DNA from: JAFDWR01 sp038216655
Lineage (GTDB): Bacteria; Armatimonadota; Fimbriimonadia; Fimbriimonadales; Fimbriimonadaceae
Assembly: GCA_038216655.1 (NCBI GenBank)
Contig: JBBQPZ010000007.1
Coordinates: 62,001 to 126,000 of the forward strand
Length of the DNA: 64,000 nucleotides
Direction: 5' to 3'
The translations under genes were made by a program, and so were the position numbers. The notes under the pieces were generated by a model that was not told the origin of the DNA, did no database searches, and saw nothing but the letters and a program-made list of their open reading frames with translations. How positions within the stretch are numbered: position 1 is the first letter of the stretch; each line of letters opens with the position of its first letter. Below, in pieces: positions 43,166 through 50,397 of the stretch.

Positions 43166-44962
43166 TTGTCTATCAGCAAAATCAATAAGATCTCGCAGGG
43201 ACGCGGATGTTTCTACATCGTGTCCGGCCTCATGCTCTTCGGAATTGCCGGGAGCTACTTGCTTCAAGGCGTTCGCGGCAACCCCAATCGACCCGACGCC
43301 CAGGAAACGGTCCAGAAGGACACTTCCCCGGTGATCGCCCAGATTGGCGATTTCGAGATCACGTCCAAGACGGTTCAGACGGCGGCAGAAGACTCGCTGA
43401 AGCAAATACGCACGGACCCGGCTCCGACGGAAGTCTATGGTGCTTATGGCCAGGCGCTTGAGCGGCAGCTCCAGAACGCGATGGGCTACCGACTCTTGAA
43501 GGATCACGGGGTTCAGGTCACGGACGCCGACATTCGGAAGTTCGTAGAGCAACAGCTTGATCAGAGCCTGTTCCAGGCACGGCTGCAGCTTCAGTTCTCG
43601 AAGAAGATCAGCGAGAAGGCAACCGATGCTGAAGTCAAGGCAGAACTGAAGAAGGAGGGCCAGGACTTCGACGCTTCGAAGGCACAGACAATGGCCCGCC
43701 TTGAGCAGCTACTTAAAGATCCCAACACCCACCGCAGCCTGGAGGCGGATGCTGGTCAGCAGTTGCTCATCAGCAAGCTTCAGGACACGATCAAAGTCAC
43801 CGACGATCAGCTCAAAGCGGACTTCGACAAGCTCGAACTCAAGCGCGTTTTGATCGAAAATGCGGGCGCTGGGAGTCCGGCGGTTCTGGCGAATGAAGCG
43901 CTGAAGGCCATCAAGGGCGGGATGAGCTTCGAGGATGCGATGAACAAGTACTCGCAGGATCGAGCCGAAAAGGGGAAAGCACGGTCCGACGCAAAGATCA
44001 CCAAGGTTCGGCGGGAATTGAATGGAGATCTTCGCACGGCGATCGAGAAGCTCAAGCCAGGCCAGTTCACCGACGTGGTGATTGCGCCTGAGGGAGCGGT
44101 CATCTACAAGCTCATTTCTTTCAAGCCGGACGTTCCAAAGGACTATGAGAAGACCAAAGCCGATCTTCGGAAGAGCTATCAGCAGGGCCAGGTGAGTTCC
44201 GTCATTTCCTCCGAACTGGAGAAGCTGCGAAAGTCTAACGTCGTGACGTGGAAGGAGCCTGCGTTCGAGGCCATGAATAGGTTAAATCAGGTACTCACTG
44301 ATCCCAAGCACATCCCTGATCCTAAGAAGGACGCAGCCGAATTCCAAGCGATCCTTGATCTCTGTGCGAAGGCGACCGAATCCGACGAAACGGTCATGAA
44401 GGTTTCCGCCTTGACCGCGTACCGAGCCTTCGACGCCATCTACGGCTTGGCAACTCCGGCCGAGAAGAAGAAGATGGCCGATAGGCGCATTGATGCGCTC
44501 ACCAAGATGCTCAGCTTCGTGGAGGATACGGACTCGCACTTGCTGCTCGCCCAACTGTACGGAGAGAAGAAGGACAAGAACAACGCGGCGGAGAATCTCC
44601 TCACCGCCGCTCACCGGAACGTGAACAACCTGGGAGAAATGTCCCAGAGCCAGCAGATATTCAACCGGATTGACGACCTGGAGCGTAAGTTCGTTGCGGA
44701 AGGCTTGCTCACGCCGGATCAGCAAAAGGAGATCGACGGCACGAAGCAGGAGTGGCTGGAAGCGAAGAAGGCGCAGGAAGACGAGCAGAAGCGCGCCGAG
44801 CAGGAGCGGCTCAAGGCCGAGGAAGAGGATCGCAAGGCGCAGCAAGCCAAGCCGTCGCCAAGCACCTCGCCCAACGTGACGATTCCGGGCGCGACGGTAC
44901 CGACCGCCAGTCCGAAGCCGTCGCCTAGCCCAAAGCCCCCCGCTCCCGGAAAGGCCAAATGA
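43166..44962 (+). CDS. SurA/PpiC-type peptidyl-prolyl isomerase, membrane-anchored
   Basis: 598 residues from a TTG start; no ATG before residue 24 is in frame and no clear Shine-Dalgarno exists, so the start is uncertain. N-terminal helix (GCFYIVSGLMLFGIAGSYLL), a SurA_N-like segment (IAQIGDFEITSKTVQTAAED), a parvulin domain around residues 215-320 (LKRVLIENAG, GMSFEDAMNKYSQD, GQFTDVVIAPEGAVIYKLISF), a helical region and a Lys/Glu coiled coil ending in a Pro/Ser-rich tail. Folds outer-envelope proteins. Followed by rsmI with an ATGA overlap. Confidence 0.85.
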   Translation: MSISKINKISQGRGCFYIVSGLMLFGIAGSYLLQGVRGNPNRPDAQETVQKDTSPVIAQIGDFEITSKTVQTAAEDSLKQIRTDPAPTEVYGAYGQALERQLQNAMGYRLLKDHGVQVTDADIRKFVEQQLDQSLFQARLQLQFSKKISEKATDAEVKAELKKEGQDFDASKAQTMARLEQLLKDPNTHRSLEADAGQQLLISKLQDTIKVTDDQLKADFDKLELKRVLIENAGAGSPAVLANEALKAIKGGMSFEDAMNKYSQDRAEKGKARSDAKITKVRRELNGDLRTAIEKLKPGQFTDVVIAPEGAVIYKLISFKPDVPKDYEKTKADLRKSYQQGQVSSVISSELEKLRKSNVVTWKEPAFEAMNRLNQVLTDPKHIPDPKKDAAEFQAILDLCAKATESDETVMKVSALTAYRAFDAIYGLATPAEKKKMADRRIDALTKMLSFVEDTDSHLLLAQLYGEKKDKNNAAENLLTAAHRNVNNLGEMSQSQQIFNRIDDLERKFVAEGLLTPDQQKEIDGTKQEWLEAKKAQEDEQKRAEQERLKAEEEDRKAQQAKPSPSTSPNVTIPGATVPTASPKPSPSPKPPAPGKAK

Positions 44963-45651
44963 GTGGGAATCTGATCGTGGTCTGCACCCCGATCGGAAAC
45001 CTGTCCGACCTGTCGCCCCGAGTTGCGGAAGCACTCGGGGCGGCTGACTCTTGGTTGGTCGAAGACACCCGAGTCAGCTCGCGATTGCAGTCCCATCTCG
45101 GCCTCAAGAAGCCGATGCACGTCCTTAACGACCACACCGACGATCGCAAGGTCGACGCGTACCTGGCCGAGTTGAATGCGGGCAAGAGGATCGCCTTGAT
45201 CTCCGATGGAGGCGCGCCGGTGGTTAGCGATCCTGGGGCAAAGCTGGTCGACAAGTGCTTGGATGCGGGCGTCGAGGTCGATGCCATCCCCGGCCCGAGC
45301 GCGGTGACCAACGCGCTCATGCTTAGCGGCTTCTTTGGTCAGCGGTACGTATTTCTCGGGTTCCCTCCTCGCAAGCCCGGACCGATGAAGGCGCTGTTCG
45401 AGCCGTTTCACGATTCGGCGATGACGGTTGTGGCGTTTGAGAGTCCGTTCCGAATCGACGCCTTTCTATCCGCGGCACATGAGGCGCTGGGGGAGCGGCG
45501 CTATGCGATCTGCCGCGAAATGACGAAGCTCCATCAGCAAGTATTTCGGGCAACCTTACCGACAATCCCTTCTGAGGCGCAAGTAACGCGTAAGGGTGAG
45601 GTCACGATCGTAATCGAGGGACGTCGAAAGGGGCTTCTCGAACTCGAATAG
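44959..45651 (+). CDS. rsmI: 16S rRNA (cytidine-2'-O)-methyltransferase
   Basis: 230 residues. Tetrapyrrole-methylase fold: VVCTPIGNLSDLSPRVAEAL, WLVEDTRVSSRLQSHLG, ISDGGAPVVSDPGAKLV, PGPSAVTNALMLSGF and FLGFPPRK, all diagnostic of RsmI, which methylates C1402 of 16S rRNA. Slightly shorter than the enterobacterial protein because the C-terminal domain is missing. ATGA overlap with the chaperone gene. Confidence 0.96.
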   Translation: MSGNLIVVCTPIGNLSDLSPRVAEALGAADSWLVEDTRVSSRLQSHLGLKKPMHVLNDHTDDRKVDAYLAELNAGKRIALISDGGAPVVSDPGAKLVDKCLDAGVEVDAIPGPSAVTNALMLSGFFGQRYVFLGFPPRKPGPMKALFEPFHDSAMTVVAFESPFRIDAFLSAAHEALGERRYAICREMTKLHQQVFRATLPTIPSEAQVTRKGEVTIVIEGRRKGLLELE

Positions 45652-45711
45652 CCGTGGTACACTGCCCTCCGAACCGGTGAAGATAACTGGCGTAGATTGA
45701 TCACGAATACC

Positions 45712-46641
45712 ATGAAGGGCTTTTTCGCATCTATTGCATTGTTCGCGGTTCTCGTAAGCGGGGCCTTTGCGAAGCAGGACCAAGGCGCGTACAAGTTGCG
45801 AGCCGAAGACATCCTGCACATTCAGATTTACAACGAGCCGCAGGTGAACTCGGAAGTTCCCGTCGGCCGCGACGGCAACATCGCCGCGCCGTTCGTTGGC
45901 ACGGTCAAAGCCGAGGGTCGCACGATCACCGAACTCTCGACCGAGCTCACGGCCAAGTTCAAAGAAATTCTTCGCCTTAAGAACCCGCAGGTCAGCATCA
46001 CGGTCACTCGATTCCGACCGTTGCTCGCCACCGTGGGAGGTGCTGTTTTGCATCCGGGCACCGTCGAATTCCGCTACGGTGACCGCGTGCTGAGTCTCTT
46101 CACCAAGGGCGGCGGCGCATCTCAGGATTCCGCCGATCTCCGCCGTGTGACTCTTCGCCGGGCGGACAGCCTTGAGTTGATCCCGATTGACATCCTTGCG
46201 CTTCAAGCTGGCACCGATACGAGCCAGGACTATGTGCTCGAAGACGGAGACGTGTTGATGGTTCCCGAGAATCGGCGCAACCGCGTGTTGGTTCAGGGCA
46301 TCGTCCAGAAGCCAGGCTTCTTCGTTTTCCGAGAGCCGATGCGGCTTGCCGACGCGCTATCTCTCGCCGGTGGTGAAGTCCCGACGCGCTCGAAGTTGAG
46401 CCAGGTACAAATCCTGCGCGAGCTCCCAGGTCTGATCGGTCAGTACCTGCGCATTCAGGTCGACTACGTCGCGTTCATCCGCAAGAACGATTTCAGCCAG
46501 AACATCGAGCTCCAGCCCGGGGACATCATCTATGTTCCGGAGACGAACACGCCGGATCTCTCCCGAATCGGCAACTTCGTGAACTCGTACTTCATCTTCC
46601 AAGACGTCATCCGACGCGGCATCTTCGGCATTAAGCTGTAA
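45712..46641 (+). CDS. Polysaccharide biosynthesis/export protein (Wza-like)
   Basis: 309 residues from ATG 45712, where a signal peptide begins (KGFFASIALFAVLVSGAFA). Poly_export domain (YKLRAEDILHIQIYNEPQVN, VGRDGNIAAPFVG), then two SLBB domains (VTRFRPLLATVGGAVLHPG and VLVQGIVQKPGFFVF) and a C-terminal VYVPET segment. Forms or feeds the outer-membrane channel for exported polysaccharide. No polymerase or glycosyltransferase genes are next to it. Overlaps the convergent OsmC gene by 11 bp. Confidence 0.9.
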   Translation: MKGFFASIALFAVLVSGAFAKQDQGAYKLRAEDILHIQIYNEPQVNSEVPVGRDGNIAAPFVGTVKAEGRTITELSTELTAKFKEILRLKNPQVSITVTRFRPLLATVGGAVLHPGTVEFRYGDRVLSLFTKGGGASQDSADLRRVTLRRADSLELIPIDILALQAGTDTSQDYVLEDGDVLMVPENRRNRVLVQGIVQKPGFFVFREPMRLADALSLAGGEVPTRSKLSQVQILRELPGLIGQYLRIQVDYVAFIRKNDFSQNIELQPGDIIYVPETNTPDLSRIGNFVNSYFIFQDVIRRGIFGIKL

Positions 46642-47131
46642 GCTCTGGGAAAGCGGGGGGGGGGCCTACCGACCACTCCCGCTTTTTGGTGTTAGGTGTT
46701 GGGTCGCTTGTTCGGCCCTCGACAATTTCCCAGACCGATTCGATCTTGGGCGACTGGCGCAGGGTGGCGAGGACAGAGCAGTACTTCTCATCGCTGAGCA
46801 TGACCGCGCGCTCCACCGCCGCGGGGTCGAGGTCTTCGCCTGAAACCACGTGGCGGACGGTGATCGAAAGGAACGGGCGGGGCCACTCACCGGGGGGGAC
46901 GCGCTCGCCGTCGACTTCGACGTGATATGAGGTCACTTTCTGCTGTTTCTTCTTCAAGATTGAGACTACGTCGATCGCGCCGCAAGCCCCGATCGCCCCG
47001 AGTAGGGCTTCGACCGGGGTCGGCCCGAGATTCTCGCCGCCGGTTTCGGGATGGGTATCCATCGTAAAGCCGTTACCACTTGGGACTTCCGCGACAAACG
47101 CGGATCGGCCATTCCACTCAACTTTAACCAT
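46631..47131 (-). CDS. OsmC family protein
   Basis: 166 residues. OsmC fold: VEWNGRSAFVAEVPSG, ENLGPTPVEALLGAIGACGAIDV with the conserved Cys, a second part with RAVMLSDEKYCSVLATLRQ holding the resolving Cys. Members reduce organic peroxides; the YhfA-like subgroup to which this seems nearest is less defined. The last ~25 residues are read through a GGTGTTAGGTGTT-type intergenic repeat and a G10 run, so the natural C-terminus may be shorter. Confidence 0.88.
   Translation of the reverse strand: MVKVEWNGRSAFVAEVPSGNGFTMDTHPETGGENLGPTPVEALLGAIGACGAIDVVSILKKKQQKVTSYHVEVDGERVPPGEWPRPFLSITVRHVVSGEDLDPAAVERAVMLSDEKYCSVLATLRQSPKIESVWEIVEGRTSDPTPNTKKREWSVGPPPAFPELTA
46655..46664. repeat. G10 homopolymer in the OsmC 3' end
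   Basis: Ten consecutive G on the plus strand, translated on the minus strand as Pro codons of the C-terminal tail. Slippage-prone or a possible assembly error site. Confidence 0.7.
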
Positions 47132-47179
47132 TGTTCAAAAGGATGGCACCCCACCCTTGCGCCACGCCCAGATTCGCCT

Positions 47180-47314
47180 CCATACTTGAGAAACCTTCGG
47201 GGTTCTCTTCGTCGTGAAGAGACTTGTAGGGGAAAGTCCGGTGTGATCCCGGCGCTGTGCCGCAACGGTAGTTCGTTCCTTGTCTGTGAGGTTCGATAGC
47301 CCGAATGCCCTCCC
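47180..47314 (+). ncRNA. Cobalamin (B12) riboswitch aptamer
   Basis: Core elements in the right order: GGGGAAAGTCCGGTG at 47229-47243, GATCCCGGCGC, then GCTGTGCCGCAACGGTA (the B12-box-like CCGCAAC.GTA), and the closing AGCCCGAATGCC at 47298-47309. Upstream, GAGAAACC/GGTTCTC (47188-47207) and CTCTTC/GAAGAG form two hairpins as in the aptamer's 5' arms. Known role: binds adenosyl- or other cobalamin and represses the genes downstream. It lies 5' of a prepilin-like and a PEP-CTERM gene, on the plus strand, divergent from OsmC. Exact 5' limit uncertain. Confidence 0.85.
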
Positions 47315-47318
47315 TGAA

Positions 47319-47400
47319 GCGATGACCTGATGTCGTCGCCTACGAGCATAGGCGCGCTGGAGTGCCTGGCAGTTGCCAACCTCCTAAGCGCTTTGTCCGA
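47319..47400 (+). promoter_or_regulatory. Probable riboswitch expression platform
   Basis: Three successive hairpins follow the aptamer: GCGATGAC/GTCGTCGC (47318-47339), GCCTA/TAGGC (about 47338-47353) and GGAG..TGGCA/TGCCA..CTCC (47359-47384). No long T-tract, so control may be at translation; the AAGGAGG at 47434-47440 is the target site. Confidence 0.45.
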
Positions 47401-47445
47401 TCCGACGGCCTCGCTATCGCGGTATTTTGCCGCAAGGAGGCTGAG

Positions 47446-48186
47446 TTGAAAATCTATCCACGGACGCGGGGGTTCACGTTGATCGAACTCCTCGTTGTCA
47501 TTGCGATCATCGCCATCTTGGCGGCGACCCTGTTTCCGGTATTTGCCGCCGCTAAGAGCGCGGCGAAGCGCACGGTTTCCGCATCGAACCTGCACCAGAT
47601 CGGGCTTGCCTGGCTGATGTACGCCGACGATGTCGACGACGGGCTCATGCGCGTCATGACCGATGGAGCGGGCGGCAAGCTGTACTACTGGTGGGGAAGT
47701 TGGGACGGCACTACCCTTCGCGAGGAGGAGGGGCCCTTATTTCCCTACACCCGCGGAAAGGGGATTCAGGGCGATCCGTCGTTCCCCAGCAGTCTACGCA
47801 CCACGGTTGGGCTCACCGGCTATGGCTACAACTATGCCTACCTGAGCCCATCCCAGCCGGTCGCCTATTCTGCGATCGGACGTCCGGTCGAGACCGTCGC
47901 CTTTGCGACCTCGGCGCGGCTGAATGGGTTTCAGTTCTCGCCTCCGAAGCTGGAGGGCAATCCCTACCTCGATCCTCCTTCGGCCAACTTCCCGGGCTTC
48001 CAGGGCCGTCACAACGGTGTTGGGAACGTGCTCTGGTGCGATGGGCATGTGAAAGGACGGACGCCGACCTATCGGGTCGGTTCCTTCGGCGCGGGGTACC
48101 GAGCCTCCGACTTCAATTCCAACCATCTGGGAGACATCGACGGCGATGGCAACCTCACTACCGACGACCTCTTTGACCTTCAATGA
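47446..48186 (+). CDS. Prepilin-type protein under the cobalamin riboswitch, with dockerin-like tail
   Basis: 246 residues from TTG 47446, chosen because AAGGAGG sits 5 bp before it and the prepilin signal starts there (KIYPRTRG|FTLIELLVVIAIIAILA). The body has the prepilin-like pattern ending in GRHNGVGNVLWCDGHVKG. The last ~20 residues, GDIDGDGNLTTDDLFDLQ, resemble one dockerin-type calcium loop. Overlaps the next gene by 4 bp (ATGA). It may be a pseudopilin or anchor for the following PEP-CTERM protein; a role in corrinoid capture is inferred only from the riboswitch. Confidence 0.82.
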   Translation: MKIYPRTRGFTLIELLVVIAIIAILAATLFPVFAAAKSAAKRTVSASNLHQIGLAWLMYADDVDDGLMRVMTDGAGGKLYYWWGSWDGTTLREEEGPLFPYTRGKGIQGDPSFPSSLRTTVGLTGYGYNYAYLSPSQPVAYSAIGRPVETVAFATSARLNGFQFSPPKLEGNPYLDPPSANFPGFQGRHNGVGNVLWCDGHVKGRTPTYRVGSFGAGYRASDFNSNHLGDIDGDGNLTTDDLFDLQ

Positions 48187-48773
48187 ACAAACTATCTCTC
48201 CTTTTTCCTTTGCTTGGCTTGTCGGCTTTGGCATCGGCTGGCACCTTTGGCTTTTCCGACATCCAGAACTGGACGGGCAGCGGTGCGGGCAACGCGGCGC
48301 TGGTGCTCGATTGGGTCGACGGTGCGGCGGTTCACTCCTACGCTTGGGGTTACCACTTCAGTGGCGCGCCGACCGCCGAGCAGATGCTGCGCGACATCGA
48401 TGCCGCTGACCCCCATCTGACGCTGGGATTCACCTTCTTCAGCGGGTTTGGGTACGCGCTTGACTCAGCTGGATACGACACCAACCTGGATGGGACGTAT
48501 GAGCTTAACCATGGAGGATTCAATCCGGGCGACACGGGCTTCTGGGCGCTTTACAACGGCGGGCCCTCTACGACCCTGCCCAATTGGTCCGAGTCAAACT
48601 TCGGGATCTCGGGGATCAACTTGGCGGATGGGGATTGGGAGGGTTTGAGTTGGGCTCCGGGGTTCGTTGGCAACCCGCCGACGGCACCGACCGCGGCACC
48701 GGTGCCGGAGCCAACGACGCTCTTTCTTCTCGGCGGGTTAGTTCTCTTACGCAGGAAGCGTATCCGCGCCTAG
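48183..48773 (+). CDS. PEP-CTERM surface protein in the riboswitch operon
   Basis: 196 residues. Signal peptide (NKLSLLFPLLGLSALASAG), a roughly 140-residue domain rich in Trp, Gly and Asp (NWTGSGAGNAALVLDWVDG, SYAWGYHFSG, MLRDIDAADPHL) and a C-terminal PEP-CTERM signal (VPEPTTLFLLGGLVLLRRKR). PEP-CTERM proteins are processed by exosortase and exposed at the surface. Its co-transcription behind a B12 riboswitch suggests corrinoid binding or uptake; the domain is not one I can name. Confidence 0.85.
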   Translation: MNKLSLLFPLLGLSALASAGTFGFSDIQNWTGSGAGNAALVLDWVDGAAVHSYAWGYHFSGAPTAEQMLRDIDAADPHLTLGFTFFSGFGYALDSAGYDTNLDGTYELNHGGFNPGDTGFWALYNGGPSTTLPNWSESNFGISGINLADGDWEGLSWAPGFVGNPPTAPTAAPVPEPTTLFLLGGLVLLRRKRIRA

Positions 48774-48787
48774 TCTCGCCAGAGTGA

Positions 48788-48851
48788 CGGAACCTCCATC
48801 CCCTGTCCCTTCCTCCTCCAGCGCACAAACATCGCGGCAAGAGGAAGGGGA
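48788..48851 (+). repeat. Dispersed palindromic repeat (R4)
   Basis: GGAACCTCCATCCCC, CCCTTCCTCCTCCAGCGC, ACAAACAT, then CGCGGCAAGAGGAAGGGG. Lies in the short gap between the PEP-CTERM gene and the oxidoreductase, 44 bp before the latter's ATG. Confidence 0.72.
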
Positions 48852-48894
48852 GATTCGTCAGAAGTTTTGGCCCTGTCGGGTAACGTTTCGAGCG

Positions 48895-49980
48895 ATGAAC
48901 CCCCTTCGCGTTGGTGTGGTTGGCTGCGGCAACATTTCCGACATTTACCTCAAGAACCTGCTCAAGTTTCATGGCACGACGGTTGCCGCCGTGGCCGATT
49001 TGGATACGGCGAAAGCCCAGGCCAAGGCCGATGAACACAGGGTGGGCGTGCTCAGCGTCCCCGAGTTGCTCGTGTCGCCGGACGTTGACCTCGTGCTCAA
49101 TCTCACCGTCCCCAATGCGCACCATTCCGTCGCAAAGACCGCCCTCGAAGGCGGCAAGCATGTCTACAACGAGAAGCCGCTCGCGCTTGCCCGTGAAGAG
49201 GGACAGAACCTGGTCGACCTTGCCGCATCTAGGGGACTGAGACTCGGAGCTGCGCCGGATACGTTCTTGGGCGGGGGAATCCAAACCTGCATCAGCATGA
49301 TCAAGAACGGCGAGCTCGGCGAGATCGTGGCCGCTCAAGCCTTCATGCTTGGGCACGGTCCGGAAGGCTGGCACCCGAACCCTGAGTTTTTTTACCAGCG
49401 TGGCGGCGGCCCGATGTTCGACATGGGTCCCTACTACCTCACCGCCCTTGTTAGCATGATGGGCGGAGTCCAGCGTGTGAGCGGGGTGACTCGAAAGACG
49501 TTTGAAACCCGCACGATCGGCAGCGAGGCCAAGCGCGGCCAGGTGATTCCGGTCGAAATTCCGACGCATGTGGTCGGCATTCTCGAATTCGGGAATGGCG
49601 CGATTGCCGAGCTTACGACGAGCTTCGACGTCTGGCACAGTACTCTGCCGCCGATCACCCTTCACGGGACGGAGGGTTCGCTGATGGTTGGCGACCCGAA
49701 CTCTTTCGGTGACACGGTCAAGATCCGCCGCAAGGACGACGCGGAATGGTCGGAAGTGCCGCTGACCCACGCCTACGCGGAGAATAGCCGCGGGGTTGGA
49801 GTGCTGGATATCGGCTACGCGATCGCGGAAGGGCGCGAGCACAGGGCCAACGGCGACCTCGCGTTCCACGTGCTCGACGTGATGCACGCGATCCACGAGG
49901 CTTCCGATCAGGGACGCCGCCTGGACGTCAAGTCCAAGGCAACCGCCCCCGCCCCTCTCCCCGAGGGCGGACTCGAGTAG
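48895..49980 (+). CDS. Gfo/Idh/MocA family oxidoreductase
   Basis: 361 residues from ATG 48895; the earlier in-frame ATG at 48784 would translate repeat R4 and is rejected. Rossmann motif RVGVVGCGNISDIYL, substrate Lys in NEKPLAL and a C-terminal domain with GGGPMFDMGPYYLTALV. Distinct from the family member at 37503-38498 (different C-terminal motif, GGGPMFDMGPYY). Substrate likely a sugar or inositol. No obvious operon partner. Confidence 0.9.
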   Translation: MNPLRVGVVGCGNISDIYLKNLLKFHGTTVAAVADLDTAKAQAKADEHRVGVLSVPELLVSPDVDLVLNLTVPNAHHSVAKTALEGGKHVYNEKPLALAREEGQNLVDLAASRGLRLGAAPDTFLGGGIQTCISMIKNGELGEIVAAQAFMLGHGPEGWHPNPEFFYQRGGGPMFDMGPYYLTALVSMMGGVQRVSGVTRKTFETRTIGSEAKRGQVIPVEIPTHVVGILEFGNGAIAELTTSFDVWHSTLPPITLHGTEGSLMVGDPNSFGDTVKIRRKDDAEWSEVPLTHAYAENSRGVGVLDIGYAIAEGREHRANGDLAFHVLDVMHAIHEASDQGRRLDVKSKATAPAPLPEGGLE

Positions 49981-49988
49981 GCGGGTCC

Positions 49989-50366
49989 TTAGCGGTCGGG
50001 CGGCAAATAATAGGTCTGGGAGTTCTTGCTTCCGAGGGCGTTCGTGGCCGTTAGGACAAAGGAACCCGATGCCGACGAGGAGATCGTCGCCGAGAAGCTG
50101 AGGTAATTTTGGTTGGCAGGCACGGTGACGCTGCTCGGAAGCGAGCTAAACACGCCGGATGTTGCCGTGATGGCAACATCCTCGTCGGTCGCATTTGAGC
50201 CGTCGAAGTTGACCGTTATCGTGGTGCCTCCTGGTACGGAGGAGGAGCTGTAAACAAACGCGGGTGGCCAGTCTGGATGCCGAATCGATTGGGAACTTGG
50301 CCATGGCGCTTTCGCCGAGGCGAAGACAATCAGAGACAGGACGAGGATAGTTAAACGTGCTTTCAT
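49989..50366 (-). CDS. Small secreted single-domain Ig-like/beta-sandwich protein, paralogue
   Basis: 125 residues. Signal peptide (KARLTILVLSLIVFASAKA), then SVPGGTTITVNFDG, GVFSSLPSSVTVPANQNY and LSFSATISSS: one copy of the common adhesin-type Ig-like repeat. It aligns with 11518-11949 around SxFSS[IL]P and FxATxxSS. It follows regulator 2 by 31 bp in the same direction, repeating the gene order at 11.5-14.6 kb. Function unknown. Confidence 0.7.
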   Translation of the reverse strand: MKARLTILVLSLIVFASAKAPWPSSQSIRHPDWPPAFVYSSSSVPGGTTITVNFDGSNATDEDVAITATSGVFSSLPSSVTVPANQNYLSFSATISSSASGSFVLTATNALGSKNSQTYYLPPDR

Positions 50367-50397
50367 TGCACGCTAACTGTGGAATTAGATCACATGA

